From DASPJQ01 sp035299065 (GTDB lineage: Bacteria; Bacteroidota; Bacteroidia; Flavobacteriales_D; UBA2798), in contig DATGXI010000190.1 in the NCBI GenBank assembly GCA_035299065.1, positions 1 to 26,906 of the forward strand: a stretch of DNA of 26,906 bases, written 5' to 3'. This document shows, piece by piece, positions 1 through 8,603 of this stretch (positions are counted from its first letter, which is position 1; every line of letters starts with the position of its first letter). Made by a program: the position numbers and the translations under genes. Under the pieces are notes generated by a model, which was given only the letters and a program-made list of their open reading frames with translations, was not told the origin of the DNA and made no database searches.

Positions 1-1334
1 GCATTGAATTGTATATTATACCGGTTTACAATGTTGACGGTTGCCTGCGAAGAGGAAGCAGTTCACGCGCCAACCAGGATGGGCCGGCTGAATATGGATT
101 CAGGGGAAATTACCAGAACCTTGACCTTAACCGTGATTTTATAAAAATGGATTCGAAAAATGCGTTTGCATTTGCCGAAATATTTCACAAGGTTGATCCG
201 CATATACTGGTTGATACACATGTAAGCAACGGTGCCGACTACCAATATACCTTTACGTATTTTTTTACCCAGCCTGATAAAATGAGCAAGGTTACCGCAC
301 AGGTTTGCATGAACATTGATAAAAATTTCGCCAAAAAAATGCTGGACAAAAAAATTGAAACTGTTCCGTATGTGAATCACCACGAAGAAACACCCCTGGA
401 TGGCATCATTGGTTTTTTTGACAGTCCGAGGTATTGTACAGGTTACGCAGCTTTGTTCAATTGCATTGGCATAACAACCGAAACCCATATGCTAAAACCA
501 TTTGATGAACGTGTGAAAACAACCCATGCGGCACTGTGGACACTATTGAACGTTTGCCGTGAGCAGCGCGAGGAATTGTTGAAAGCAAAGATGGATTACC
601 CGAAAGGGGAATTACCCATAAAGTATGAACTGGACAAGTCACAGGCTTCAACTATTTTGTTTAAGGGTTACGAGCCCGTTTACGCTACAAGTAAAGTTAC
701 CGGCAATAAACAACTGTACTATGACCGCAGCAAACCAATTAGTAAGGAAATTCCGTATTACACGCGCTACAAACCTACGCAAACCGTAAAAATTCCAAAC
801 GCGTATGTGGTGCCTCAAAGCTGGAAAAATGTGATCAAGCGGTTAAAGGCAAATGAAGTTCCCATGCGTGAATTAAAAAATGACACCGTTATAACCGTTG
901 AATATTACCGCGCAAAAAAAGCTGCCGAAAATTCGCGTTTATACGAGGCGCATTATTACCATGGTGATGTTGAAGTGGAAACCGTAAAAGGGCAAAAGAA
1001 ATTTTTCAAAGGCGATTTGATTATAGCCTGCAAAGACAAATACGCCCGTTTTTTGGTGGAAGTACTGGAGCCAATGGCTACTGACAGTTATTTCAGGTGG
1101 AATTATTTTGATGCCTGTTTGCAGCAAAAAGAGTGGTTCAGTGACTACGTGTTTGACAAAATGGCTGAAGAAATCCTGTCAAAAGATCAAGTTTTGAAGC
1201 AAAAGCTGGAAGACAAGAAAAAAGCTGATCCTGAGTGGGCCAAAGACAGCTTTGCCCAACTCCTTTTTGTGTACCAAAACAGCGGTTTTTACGAGCAAAC
1301 TGCCTATGAGATACCCGTTTACCGTATTTTTTAA
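1..1334 (+). CDS. M14-family zinc carboxypeptidase, 3' part (5' end outside window)
   Basis: The frame is open from the first bases (codons at 3, 6, 9...) and ends at TAA 1332-1334, so the gene starts upstream of the window. What remains fits the peptidase M14 (carboxypeptidase A-like) fold: an NVDG motif at the start, an NLDLNRDF motif matching the Asn-Arg substrate-carboxylate site (family NRNW/NRDF), a VDTHVSNG segment carrying the third zinc-binding His, and ITTETHM where the catalytic Glu is expected. The first two zinc ligands (HxxE) must lie upstream of the window. The C-terminal ~230 residues after the catalytic domain are probably a beta-rich accessory domain of unknown role. There is no T9SS tail at the C-terminus. 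The protein is probably exported, as most Bacteroidota M14 enzymes are, but the signal peptide is out of view. Substrate is unknown. Confidence 0.85.
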   Translation, partial: IELYIIPVYNVDGCLRRGSSSRANQDGPAEYGFRGNYQNLDLNRDFIKMDSKNAFAFAEIFHKVDPHILVDTHVSNGADYQYTFTYFFTQPDKMSKVTAQVCMNIDKNFAKKMLDKKIETVPYVNHHEETPLDGIIGFFDSPRYCTGYAALFNCIGITTETHMLKPFDERVKTTHAALWTLLNVCREQREELLKAKMDYPKGELPIKYELDKSQASTILFKGYEPVYATSKVTGNKQLYYDRSKPISKEIPYYTRYKPTQTVKIPNAYVVPQSWKNVIKRLKANEVPMRELKNDTVITVEYYRAKKAAENSRLYEAHYYHGDVEVETVKGQKKFFKGDLIIACKDKYARFLVEVLEPMATDSYFRWNYFDACLQQKEWFSDYVFDKMAEEILSKDQVLKQKLEDKKKADPEWAKDSFAQLLFVYQNSGFYEQTAYEIPVYRIF

Positions 1335-1346
1335 TGCTTTTTTAGT

Positions 1347-1375
1347 TTTGAAAGTCTTTTTTTTATGTATATTTG
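1347..1375 (+). promoter_or_regulatory. Bacteroidota-type promoter for the Bax-inhibitor-1 gene
   Basis: TATATTTG at 1368-1375 matches the Bacteroidota -7 consensus TAnnTTTG exactly. A TTTG at 1347-1350 lies 17 bases upstream, as expected for the -33 element. The ATG of the next gene is at 1398, giving a short leader. This is the best two-part promoter match in the window. Confidence 0.65.
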
Positions 1376-1397
1376 ATCACTTAAAATTTAAACAACT

Positions 1398-2138
1398 ATG
1401 AGTAACTCAATTTTAGATGCCTTTGGGCAAAAAACGTATGACGAGTCAAAACCAATGGCGCGTACATTTATTGCAAATGTTTTCGCGTACATGTTTGCCG
1501 GCTTGGCTATTTCTGGTGTTATAGCTTTTGCTATGAGCCGTAATCCAATTATGGTTCTTGAGCTTTTTTACACCCTAAAAAGCAATGGTACTTTGGGGAT
1601 TTCACCAGTTGGTTACATTATGATATTTGCTCCACTAATCATTTCACTGGTTATGCAGCTTGCTTATCATAAATTACCATTTGCGGTAATTCTTGGTTTA
1701 TTCCTTATTTATGCTGTATTAATTGGCATGTCGTTGAGCACAATTTTCCTTGCTTACACTGCTTCATCAATCTACATGGTATTTTTCCTGTCAGCGGGAA
1801 TTTTTGGTGTAATGGCCCTTGCAGGTTACTTCACCAGCATTGATCTTTCGCGTTTCGGAACAATTATGATGTTTATGGCAATGGGAATTGTTGCTGCTTC
1901 GTTAATGAATGTATTTATGCAAAGCGAGAAAATGGATTGGATGATTTCATTAATTGGTGTAATTGTTTTTCCTGCCCTTGTTGCTGTAAAATTACAGGAG
2001 ATTAAGTACATGAGCCAAAATACAGAATACGGAAGCGAACCTGCCAGCAAACTTGCGGTTATTATGGGACTTCAGTTATACATTTTGTTCATCAACATTT
2101 TTATTATGTTGCTTCGCCTTATGGGTGACCGCAGGTAG
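1398..2138 (+). CDS. Bax inhibitor-1/YccA family membrane protein
   Basis: The 246-residue protein has about seven hydrophobic spans and the typical BI-1 (UPF0005/YccA) pattern: N-terminal soluble ~20 residues, then MARTFIANVFAYMFAGLAIS, a central span with IYAVLIGMSLSTIF, the FGVMALAGYFTSIDLSRFG segment that is the family's most conserved region, and a C-terminal hairpin ending in RLMGDRR. Length is normal for the family (~220-250). The family includes E. coli YccA, a modulator of the FtsH protease, and calcium-leak proteins. Which role applies here is not visible. It sits alone between its own promoter and terminator and is therefore probably monocistronic. The start ATG at 1398 has an A-rich leader and no clear Shine-Dalgarno, normal for this phylum. 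Confidence 0.92.
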   Translation: MSNSILDAFGQKTYDESKPMARTFIANVFAYMFAGLAISGVIAFAMSRNPIMVLELFYTLKSNGTLGISPVGYIMIFAPLIISLVMQLAYHKLPFAVILGLFLIYAVLIGMSLSTIFLAYTASSIYMVFFLSAGIFGVMALAGYFTSIDLSRFGTIMMFMAMGIVAASLMNVFMQSEKMDWMISLIGVIVFPALVAVKLQEIKYMSQNTEYGSEPASKLAVIMGLQLYILFINIFIMLLRLMGDRR

Positions 2139-2161
2139 TAAAAATCACAATCGATTTTTCA

Positions 2162-2192
2162 AAAAAACCCTGGCCAATGGCTGGGGTTTTTT
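2162..2192 (+). terminator. Rho-independent terminator after BI-1 gene
   Basis: A 14-bp stem (2162-2175 with 2179-2192) starts with six A:T pairs, then CCC:GGG, two G:T wobbles and GCC:GGC, closing on an AAT loop. The descending arm ends in six T residues, so the A/T part serves as both stem base and U-tract. Confidence 0.8.
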
Positions 2193-2215
2193 ATTTATAG
2201 TTGGGAAGTTCTTAG

Positions 2216-2282
2216 TTTACAGTTTTTCAGTTCGGGTTTGCGAAACCATGTCCCCCGAAGTTACCCAACTGAGAACTGTAAA
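2216..2282. repeat. Imperfect inverted repeat with nested hairpins
   Basis: TTTACAGTT (2216-2224) is the inverse complement of AACTGTAAA (2274-2282), and CAGTT (2228-2232) pairs with AACTG (2267-2271). Inside lies TTCGGG (2231-2236) against CCCGAA (2254-2259), with a small GGTTT-GCG-AAACC hairpin. No U-tract follows, so it is not a terminator. The outer AACTG/GAACTGTAAA words recur at 4838-4871 and look like a dispersed intergenic repeat family. Confidence 0.45.
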
Positions 2283-2308
2283 ATGAAAACTTTTTACTAA
2301 ATTCGCAT

Positions 2309-2866
2309 ATGCACAAGCTGTACAAAATCATTGATGGCACGCATTACTACTGGGAAGCCTGGGAAACCGGTGAGCGTTCGGCTACATTTCATTATGGGGT
2401 TTTGGGCGACCAGGGAAAGACAGACACCATTAAAACCGATTTTCCCGATACTCCTGAAAAGGTTATAGAACGGGAACTCAAAGCAAAAAAAAGTCTGGGA
2501 TTTATACCTGTACCCGATGATTTTTACAATACAGTTATCGTTCATTTTAAAACCGGCTGGATGTTTGGCTTGAGCGATGACAGGTCGCGCAGAATTGCCG
2601 AAGCGTATCTTGACGAGCACATTGGATGGTATGGGTACGGAACCTGCGATTACGGCACGGAAGAAGATGGGTATTACAATATTTATTGCTCAGTAATTGA
2701 TGTTGAAAACGCTGTAAAGGCAATTAAAAGCGCTTTACGCAGTGAATATCCTGTGCACTGGAAAGACATTACGACTAAAAAATACGAAAAACCTGACGAG
2801 TCCCAAAAACACGATCCGGAAGGTGATATTGACGTTGATATTCGTCCACGCGATATTATGCCTTAA
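2309..2866 (+). CDS. Small protein with N-terminal WGR-like domain
   Basis: A 185-residue soluble protein with no signal peptide or membrane span. Residues ~1-60 (HKLYKIIDG...YYWEAWETG...ATFHYGVLGDQGKTDTIK) resemble the WGR domain, a small beta-rich nucleic-acid-associated module, with FHYGVLGDQGK standing where WGRIGTKGQ is usual. The W-G-R signature itself is not preserved. Residues ~65-160 are aromatic and acidic (WYGYGTCDYGTEEDGYYNIYC) and I do not recognise them. The C-terminus is charged and probably disordered. ATG 2309 follows a near-consensus -7 box by three bases. No functional partner is evident next to it. Function unknown; the WGR assignment is a moderate inference. Confidence 0.75.
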   Translation: MHKLYKIIDGTHYYWEAWETGERSATFHYGVLGDQGKTDTIKTDFPDTPEKVIERELKAKKSLGFIPVPDDFYNTVIVHFKTGWMFGLSDDRSRRIAEAYLDEHIGWYGYGTCDYGTEEDGYYNIYCSVIDVENAVKAIKSALRSEYPVHWKDITTKKYEKPDESQKHDPEGDIDVDIRPRDIMP

Positions 2867-3082
2867 TCGTTCAGCAAAAATCTCATTGCCAATTTAACCA
2901 GGATTCGCCACAATCGCTGTTGCTTACTGCCACTTCTGCTCCCGTTGCCTTTTCTTAACTGCCGCTGCCTACTGCTGCTACAAAGGCTTTCACATTTTTT
3001 AACCTGCCAAATCTTCTTTATGCTAAAATATGGTGCCTGTTTTGACACACTTACACGTATAAAACAAAGAAATTAAAACAGT

Positions 3083-3811
3083 ATGGAAAACCATAGTGCA
3101 TTTATGGACCTGCAAATGGGTCCAATGATAATAGGAATTATATTCATGCTTATAGGCATGTTTGTAGCGTTCCGTTTGCGCAGCAAGTTTGCGCAATACA
3201 GCCAAACACCCATTTCAAACCGGATGAGCGGGAGGGAAATTGCCGAAAAAATGTTGCGTGACCACAATATTTTTGACGTAAAAGTCATGAGTGTTGAAGG
3301 TGAACTAACCGATCACTACAACCCCGCGCATAAAACAGTCAACTTAAGTCGCGCGGTATATGAAGGACGCAATGCCGCAGCGGCAGCAGTGGCTGCCCAC
3401 GAGTGCGGTCACGCAGTACAACATTCCGTTGCCTACACTCCTTTAAAAATGCGTAGCGCGTTGGTACCACTGCAGCAGGTTAGCGGCACTATACTAAACA
3501 TTATTTTAATGGCGGCTATTTTTGGCGGTGCATTTTTTTACAGCGCTTTCCCCATGAATACCGTGTTATATATTGTCATAGGCTGTTACGCTTTCTTTAC
3601 CTTGTTTAGCCTTGTAACATTACCTGTTGAATTTGATGCCAGCAGGCGGGCCTTAAACTGGATGACCAGTACAGGCATTACTACGCAACGTGAACATGAA
3701 AATGCAAAAGACGCCTTGAAGTGGGCTGCCTTAACCTACGTGGTTGCTGCCATTGGTTCAATTGCAACATTGTTGTACTATGTGTCGTTGTTGAGCAGGA
3801 GCGATGATTAA
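3083..3811 (+). CDS. YugP-type membrane zinc metallopeptidase (Zn_peptidase_2)
   Basis: The 242-residue protein matches the neutral zinc metallopeptidase family that includes Bacillus YugP. It has an N-terminal membrane span (~13-32), a cytosolic or peripheral domain with the zinc-binding HECGH motif at residues 106-110 (AAHECGHAVQHS), then two or three further hydrophobic spans (~135-180 and ~210-235). PVEFDASRRAL (E183/D185) is in the position of the third zinc ligand in this family. Length is normal (220-240). Natural substrates of the family are unknown; membrane-protein quality control is a common guess. It stands alone, with 216 bases before it and a REP-like repeat after it. Confidence 0.92.
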   Translation: MENHSAFMDLQMGPMIIGIIFMLIGMFVAFRLRSKFAQYSQTPISNRMSGREIAEKMLRDHNIFDVKVMSVEGELTDHYNPAHKTVNLSRAVYEGRNAAAAAVAAHECGHAVQHSVAYTPLKMRSALVPLQQVSGTILNIILMAAIFGGAFFYSAFPMNTVLYIVIGCYAFFTLFSLVTLPVEFDASRRALNWMTSTGITTQREHENAKDALKWAALTYVVAAIGSIATLLYYVSLLSRSDD

Positions 3812-3835
3812 ACATAGCCACGAGGGCAATTGACT

Positions 3836-3927
3836 CTGCCAGGGATAGAGCGGAATAGCCCGCAGCAGCATGATAAAATTATTGGATTTTTAAATTAAGG
3901 CGAGGACTATTAGCGATAGCCCGGCCC
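3836..3927 (+). repeat. REP-like two-armed repeat, copy A
   Basis: Left arm 3836-3862 begins CTGCCAGGGATAGAGCG; right arm 3903-3927 begins AGGACTATTAGCGATAGCC. The arms share an AGCG-n-ATAGCCCG core in direct orientation, and each is an imperfect palindrome. The 40 bases between them are A/T-rich. A second copy lies inverted at 19360-19448 with near-identical arms but a different middle. The related flank GGGGGCAGC occurs outside the right arm of both copies (3961-3969 and, reversed, 19307-19315). Confidence 0.8.
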
Positions 3928-4005
3928 ATGTTGCCGCGCTGAAGAATTGCACTAGCCTAAGGGGGCAGCTAAATATATCTTTTAAAAAACACTTATTAAT
4001 CATTG

Positions 4006-4812
4006 CTAATTAATCCTTTTCCCACTCTTCTCATCTTTCTTCTTCTTCATGTTCTGTGATTTCTTTTTAATGGGTTGTGCCGGAAAAAAATAACGCACAT
4101 CCACCGTGAGAAACGAACCGGTTACACCAATGTTTGTCTGGTATTTTTTACTGAATAAATCATATTTCACCACACTGGTGCCAATACGGGTAAATGGTCG
4201 GTGTAAAGCCGATCCCAGATAAAAATAACCTGCTTTAGGCGTGCGGTACTCAAAACCAATGTTGGCAAGCAAAGCGGGGTTGGCAAATATGCGGTTAAGG
4301 TATGTTACCTGCGAAAAATCTTTGCTCCCTCCAAAACTGGCAACTTTACTGGCAACTTTATTGATGGAAACACCCAATGAATTGTTCATGTAAAAACGTT
4401 CGCCAAAACGCACATAAATCAAACACTGCAAGGGAATTTCATAACTCACCATGCCAAAATCCGAAACATCGGTACGCTTTAAGCTGTCGTCAATACAAGT
4501 TAGTGTAAAATTCCTGCGTATGTAATTGATACCTGTTTCAAATGATATTTTTTTGGTTATGCTGCGCCTTAACACCATGCCAAACGTATATCCCAACGCA
4601 GGCTTTATAGTGGCTGTAAAAATGCGATGGGTATTTGTTTGCTGCACATCATCCAAAAAACCGGTTTCAAATACAGGGCGCACCTGGAAACCTGCTGTGA
4701 GCATTCCTTCATTGTCACTGTTGCGTTGCGAAAAAACAGCGAATGATGAAAAAACAAGAAAAAAGAATAATGTTTTTTTCAAACTGCCCGAAAAAGACTG
4801 TTTCACATACAT
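4006..4812 (-). CDS. Outer-membrane beta-barrel protein (porin-like), uncharacterised
   Basis: From ATG 4812 the protein has 268 residues; a longer frame to TTG 4842 is possible but runs into an intergenic repeat. It begins MYVKQSFSGSLKKT and has a hydrophobic signal segment ending FAVFSQ (~residues 12-30). The mature part alternates polar and hydrophobic residues in strands typical of the outer_membrane beta-barrel families (GYTFGMVLRRSITKKISFETG, MNNSLGVSINKV, LLANIGFEYRT, SFLTVDVRYFF). The barrel ends at YFFPAQP, then a basic Lys-rich tail of ~25 residues follows, which is unusual because barrel signals normally end at the terminal aromatic residue. No specific substrate can be named. A 62-base gap to the DUF2797 gene upstream on the same strand allows co-transcription. 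Confidence 0.75.
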   Translation of the reverse strand: MYVKQSFSGSLKKTLFFFLVFSSFAVFSQRNSDNEGMLTAGFQVRPVFETGFLDDVQQTNTHRIFTATIKPALGYTFGMVLRRSITKKISFETGINYIRRNFTLTCIDDSLKRTDVSDFGMVSYEIPLQCLIYVRFGERFYMNNSLGVSINKVASKVASFGGSKDFSQVTYLNRIFANPALLANIGFEYRTPKAGYFYLGSALHRPFTRIGTSVVKYDLFSKKYQTNIGVTGSFLTVDVRYFFPAQPIKKKSQNMKKKKDEKSGKRIN

Positions 4813-4837
4813 ATAAAAGCCGTATCGTATGAAGTAC

Positions 4838-4871
4838 CCCAACTGTGAACTATAAACCGTGAACTATAAAC
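4838..4871. repeat. Tandem GTGAACTATAAAC repeat
   Basis: Two copies of GTGAACTATAAAC separated by CC follow a CCCAACT word. The same words (CCCAACTG...GAACTGTAAA) form the right side of the inverted repeat at 2264-2282. The repeat lies in the gap between two minus-strand genes. Confidence 0.55.
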
Positions 4872-4874
4872 GCA

Positions 4875-5678
4875 TTAATCATAACTAAGTTCTACTTCAT
4901 ATCCACTCGCATTTCGCAAATTGACCACGCTTCCGCCATCAAAAATCAAATACTGACCTTTGATTCCTTTTAAAATCCCTTTGATTTCAGGCGACTTATC
5001 AAAATTCATGGACACCACTTTTTCTGGATACTGCAAAACCGGGTAATTTATTTCATACACATGATTTTCAGTAACGGCATATTTGGCTAAATGATCGGGC
5101 AGCTTTTCAAGAATTTCTTTTTTCTTTTCGGCCAGCACCACATCCGTTGCAATTTCATTTTTCAACATGCGCTGCCAGTTTGTTTTATCGGTTACGTGAT
5201 TTTTTAGCTCAATCTCAATTAAACCTGCCAATTGCCTGTACGGCACTTCGGCAATAACAATGGCTTTGCTGGCGCCCTGGTCAATCCACCGGGTTGGCAC
5301 TTGCGTATGCCGCGTTACACCAACTTTTACTTCATTGGAAAGCGCCAGGTAAACAAAATGCGGGTGAAAATGGTGGTTTTTTTCCCATTCAGGATCGCGT
5401 CCCCCACCCATATGCGCCTCGCACAATTCAGGTCGAATAATACACTCGGCATTGTCAGGAGAGCTGGCAAAACAATTGTAGCAAAAGCCCTGGCCAAACG
5501 ACTTTTTGGTTTGCTTACTGCATGAAACACAAAATATTCGGCCGGTATGTTTCAGGGTAATTTCCCTGTCAATAAGGCCGTTCATGCTAATGGTATCATT
5601 ACCCAAAACAAGGGAATATTGAACAATATCCCTTAATTCTGTTCTCATTTTTTCAATAGGACCCAAAAAACGGTTCAT
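4875..5678 (-). CDS. DUF2797 protein with a Cys4 zinc site and GIY-YIG-like core
   Basis: The 267-residue cytoplasmic protein matches the DUF2797 family. Residues C50-x2-C53-x12-C66-x2-C69 form a likely structural zinc ribbon, followed by further Cys (79, 86) and a His cluster (NHHFHPHF, ~101-108). Residues ~108-135 (FVYLALSNEVKVGVTRHTQ...RWIDQGA) look like a GIY-YIG-related strand and helix. This resemblance is from family knowledge and does not show nuclease activity. The C-terminal ~60 residues form a beta domain (GQYLIFDGG...VVNLR). ATG 5678 gives the full family N-terminus; ATG 5648 (MRTELRD) is an alternative. No function has been assigned to the family. Confidence 0.85.
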   Translation of the reverse strand: MNRFLGPIEKMRTELRDIVQYSLVLGNDTISMNGLIDREITLKHTGRIFCVSCSKQTKKSFGQGFCYNCFASSPDNAECIIRPELCEAHMGGGRDPEWEKNHHFHPHFVYLALSNEVKVGVTRHTQVPTRWIDQGASKAIVIAEVPYRQLAGLIEIELKNHVTDKTNWQRMLKNEIATDVVLAEKKKEILEKLPDHLAKYAVTENHVYEINYPVLQYPEKVVSMNFDKSPEIKGILKGIKGQYLIFDGGSVVNLRNASGYEVELSYD

Positions 5679-5881
5679 GGCGACTAAAGTTTGCGTGTTT
5701 TGCTTATTTTTATGAAGGTACGCCTTTTATCGGAATCATTTAACAGCAAGCAGGTTAAAAATATGAAAAGCGCCCAATGACCGGTAAACTAATTATATTT
5801 ACAATTAAGCTTTAAAACCAATGCAACCAATGGCAGGCTAAAACGTCTGTTTTACACAACACCACCACACAAATTGATTTG

Positions 5882-8593
5882 ATGAAAAGGATTTTACGTT
5901 TTGCTTTGATCTTACTTGCCTTAAATGGCTATTCACAGGTGCAAACCAACTGGTGGTATTTTGGTAGTGGCAAAGGCCTGGAATTTTATTCAACAGGTTC
6001 GCCTATAGCCGAGCCATCAGGTTCAACCGCCACCACCGAGGGAACCGCTTCAGTAGCTGACGAAGTTACAGGAGAATTGCTTTTTTATACTGACGGAAAA
6101 ACAGTTTGGAATAAATTACACAACCCCATGCCCAACGGTACAGGCCTTATGGGTAATTTATCCAGTACACAAGCAGCCATTATTGTAAGCGATCCCGGAA
6201 ATCCCAATAAATATTACATTTTTCATACCGATGACATGGTGCATTCAGGCGCTAATGGTATGCGTTATACCGTTGTGAACATGACACTGGCCGGAGGTTT
6301 GGGCGATGTTGTGGTTGCACAAAAAAATATTTTACTTTTTGCACCCTGCAGTGAGCAATTAAGTGCTGTGCGCCACGATAACTGCACCGACTGGTGGGTG
6401 ATGGGAAAAGGGTATAACAACAACGTTTACCACTGTTACCAGGTTAGTGCAACAGGTGTGGGCCCTGCTGTAACAACAACCATTGGTGCTTCCGTTGGAA
6501 CTTCCTCATGGGGACAATCAAAATTTTCGCCTGACGGAACAAGGTATTGCATTTCTACCAGCGGAATTTCACAATTGTATAATTTCAACAATGCAACAGG
6601 CGTTATATCCAGCCCACTGTCAATGGTGGTTTTTGCTGGTGATACCTATGGTGTAAGTTTTTCATGCGATAGTAAAAAACTATATATCTACCAGGGGTCA
6701 TCGGCATCACGTTTATATCAATACGATTTAACATCGGGTGTGCCTGCAACCATTCTTGCATCGGCAACATTTATTGCCACAACAAGCATTTATAATTCAT
6801 TGCAGCTTGGCCGCGATTTTAAAATTTATATTGCGAACAGCGGGGGCACTCCCCTCTCGTTGATCAATAGTCCGAATACCGCAGGTATTGGATGTGGTTA
6901 TACCCCTGCCGCAGTTATGCCCGGTGGACCATCCGGTTCGGGAAACTACGGGCTTCCCAATTTTCCTGACAGTTATTTCAATTGCATAAGCCCTTGCGTT
7001 TTTCCATTGGAAACAAGTCCAAATTCGATAAACGTTACCTGTGCTGGCGAAAACAACGGTATGGCGTGGGTAAGTGTTGCATATGGATTACCGCCCTATA
7101 CCTATAGCTGGACAACCGGTTCAACCAATGATTCCATTTTTAATTTAGGTCCGGGTTCCTATACTGTTACCGTTACCGATTACCTGGGTGAAGTTGTAAC
7201 GGAAACCATTACCATTACTTCACCGGGTGCAGTAAGTGTAAACGCAACCGTTTCTGCCGATTCAGTTTGTGCGGGATTACCCGTTACATTCACGGCCATT
7301 GGCGCTGGCGGAACAGGTTCACTTGCCTACCAATGGTCAACTGGTGCAGGCGACACTTCTCCCACCAATACAGAAACATTGTCATCAAGCGGATATACAT
7401 ATGTAACCGTTACCGATGATAATGGCTGCGAGGCCACTGACAGCGTTTTTGTAACCGTATTAGCTGTACCCGCAATTTCATCATCGCCCGACACCTGTAT
7501 TTGTAGCGGAGCAAGTGCTACCATCACTGCCAGTGGAACACCTACGTTTAGCTGGAACAGTGGGCAAACAACCGCAAGTATTACCGTATCACCAACGGTT
7601 GATTTCCTTTACATTGTTTCGTACTCAAATGGCGCGTGTACGGTTAGTGATTCAACCTTTATTTGTGTGTATCCATCACCTTCAGTCAGCATAACATCGC
7701 CCGACACCATTTGCACAGGCATGAGTGCAACATTTACGGCCAACGTAGTAAGCGGCACCGCACCACTCACCTATGCATGGTCAGGAATTGTTGCAGGAGC
7801 CGGTTCAAGCGTAACCACAACACCGGCAACGGGTGGAACAGAAACAGTAAACATTGATGACGCTAACGGATGCAGCACTTCTGCAACAGTTTCGCTGGTC
7901 ATTGTTCCTGTACCTGATATCGTGATTCTTTCGCCCAATGACACTTGTATTTGCGATGGAACCCCCATCACACTTACAGCTACAGGTACACCTGCCTACA
8001 ACTGGAGCAATGGCTATATTGATCCAGCCATTACCGTTTCACCATCATCCAATACAACCTATGTGGTTACCTATTTCAACGGTGGCTGTTCCGACAGTGA
8101 TTCAGTTACCATATGCGTAAACCCTTCTCCCATTGTAATAGCATCGGCCGACACAACCATAAAACTGGAAGACACTGCTGTAATCAGCGTTACCGGAACC
8201 GGTCCATTTACCTGGACACCTTCCAACACATTAAGCTGCGATACGTGTACGGTAACCGTTGCCAGTCCTGTTGAATCAACCACCTATTATGTTTCGGCAA
8301 CCAATGCCTTTGGATGTACAACAACTGACGAAGTAGTTGTTTATGTTGTTGTGGAAATTCTTATACCAAATATTATTACACCAGATGGTGATGGGTTGAA
8401 TGATAATTTCCGCATTGTTGGTTTACCTCCGGGATCGGTGGTGAGTATTTTTAACCGCTGGGGAAATTTATTGCATGAATCATCTTCATACGAAAACAAC
8501 TGGTCAACCAAAAGTCCGGGTGTATATTATTATGCCGTTACGTTGCCAAGCGGGCAACAGTTCAAAGGTTTCTTCCATGTAGCCATAAATTAA
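5882..8593 (+). CDS. Giant surface protein: propeller-like head, SprB/Ig-like stalk, T9SS type B tail
   Basis: Start is ATG 5882 (MKRILRFALILLALNGYSQ, a signal peptide); the longer frame begins with a TTG just before it. Total 903 residues. Residues ~20-365 form a propeller-like head with the Bacteroidota pattern GELLFYTDGKTVWN...YYIFHTDD and repeated blade-like segments. Residues ~383-450 are an SprB-type repeat (CAGENNGMAWVSV...FNLGPGSYTVTVTD). Four to five Ig/PKD-like domains follow (~452-823), several starting with a DTCIC-x-G disulphide-like motif. Residues ~824-903 are the gliding-motility-associated C-terminal domain (NIITPDGDGLNDNF...IFNRWGN...GVYYY), a type B T9SS signal. It should be secreted across the outer membrane and held at the surface or released as an adhesin. 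The next gene starts 10 bases after the stop and is its paralogue over the stalk. Confidence 0.88.
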   Translation: MKRILRFALILLALNGYSQVQTNWWYFGSGKGLEFYSTGSPIAEPSGSTATTEGTASVADEVTGELLFYTDGKTVWNKLHNPMPNGTGLMGNLSSTQAAIIVSDPGNPNKYYIFHTDDMVHSGANGMRYTVVNMTLAGGLGDVVVAQKNILLFAPCSEQLSAVRHDNCTDWWVMGKGYNNNVYHCYQVSATGVGPAVTTTIGASVGTSSWGQSKFSPDGTRYCISTSGISQLYNFNNATGVISSPLSMVVFAGDTYGVSFSCDSKKLYIYQGSSASRLYQYDLTSGVPATILASATFIATTSIYNSLQLGRDFKIYIANSGGTPLSLINSPNTAGIGCGYTPAAVMPGGPSGSGNYGLPNFPDSYFNCISPCVFPLETSPNSINVTCAGENNGMAWVSVAYGLPPYTYSWTTGSTNDSIFNLGPGSYTVTVTDYLGEVVTETITITSPGAVSVNATVSADSVCAGLPVTFTAIGAGGTGSLAYQWSTGAGDTSPTNTETLSSSGYTYVTVTDDNGCEATDSVFVTVLAVPAISSSPDTCICSGASATITASGTPTFSWNSGQTTASITVSPTVDFLYIVSYSNGACTVSDSTFICVYPSPSVSITSPDTICTGMSATFTANVVSGTAPLTYAWSGIVAGAGSSVTTTPATGGTETVNIDDANGCSTSATVSLVIVPVPDIVILSPNDTCICDGTPITLTATGTPAYNWSNGYIDPAITVSPSSNTTYVVTYFNGGCSDSDSVTICVNPSPIVIASADTTIKLEDTAVISVTGTGPFTWTPSNTLSCDTCTVTVASPVESTTYYVSATNAFGCTTTDEVVVYVVVEILIPNIITPDGDGLNDNFRIVGLPPGSVVSIFNRWGNLLHESSSYENNWSTKSPGVYYYAVTLPSGQQFKGFFHVAIN

Positions 8594-8603
8594 ACCGTTT
8601 TGT

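Noticed and set aside
63..488. 141-codon minus-strand open frame inside the M14 gene
   Set aside because: Lies wholly opposite a conserved peptidase frame; composition is Cys/Ile/Phe rich with no domain, signal or start context. Chance frame.
3042..3063. TTGACA and TATAAA resembling a sigma-70 promoter of proteobacterial type
   Set aside because: Spacing is only 10 bases instead of about 17, and Bacteroidota use a different consensus.
2863..3288. Three minus-strand frames around the YugP-type gene
   Set aside because: They overlap the peptidase start or the 216-base gap before it and lack any signal of coding; the gap shows only CTGCTGCC-like low-complexity words.
7030..8350. Possible tandem DNA repeats within the stalk of the first surface protein
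   Set aside because: The repeated segments are diverged Ig/PKD-like protein domains within one coding frame, not a separate repeat feature.
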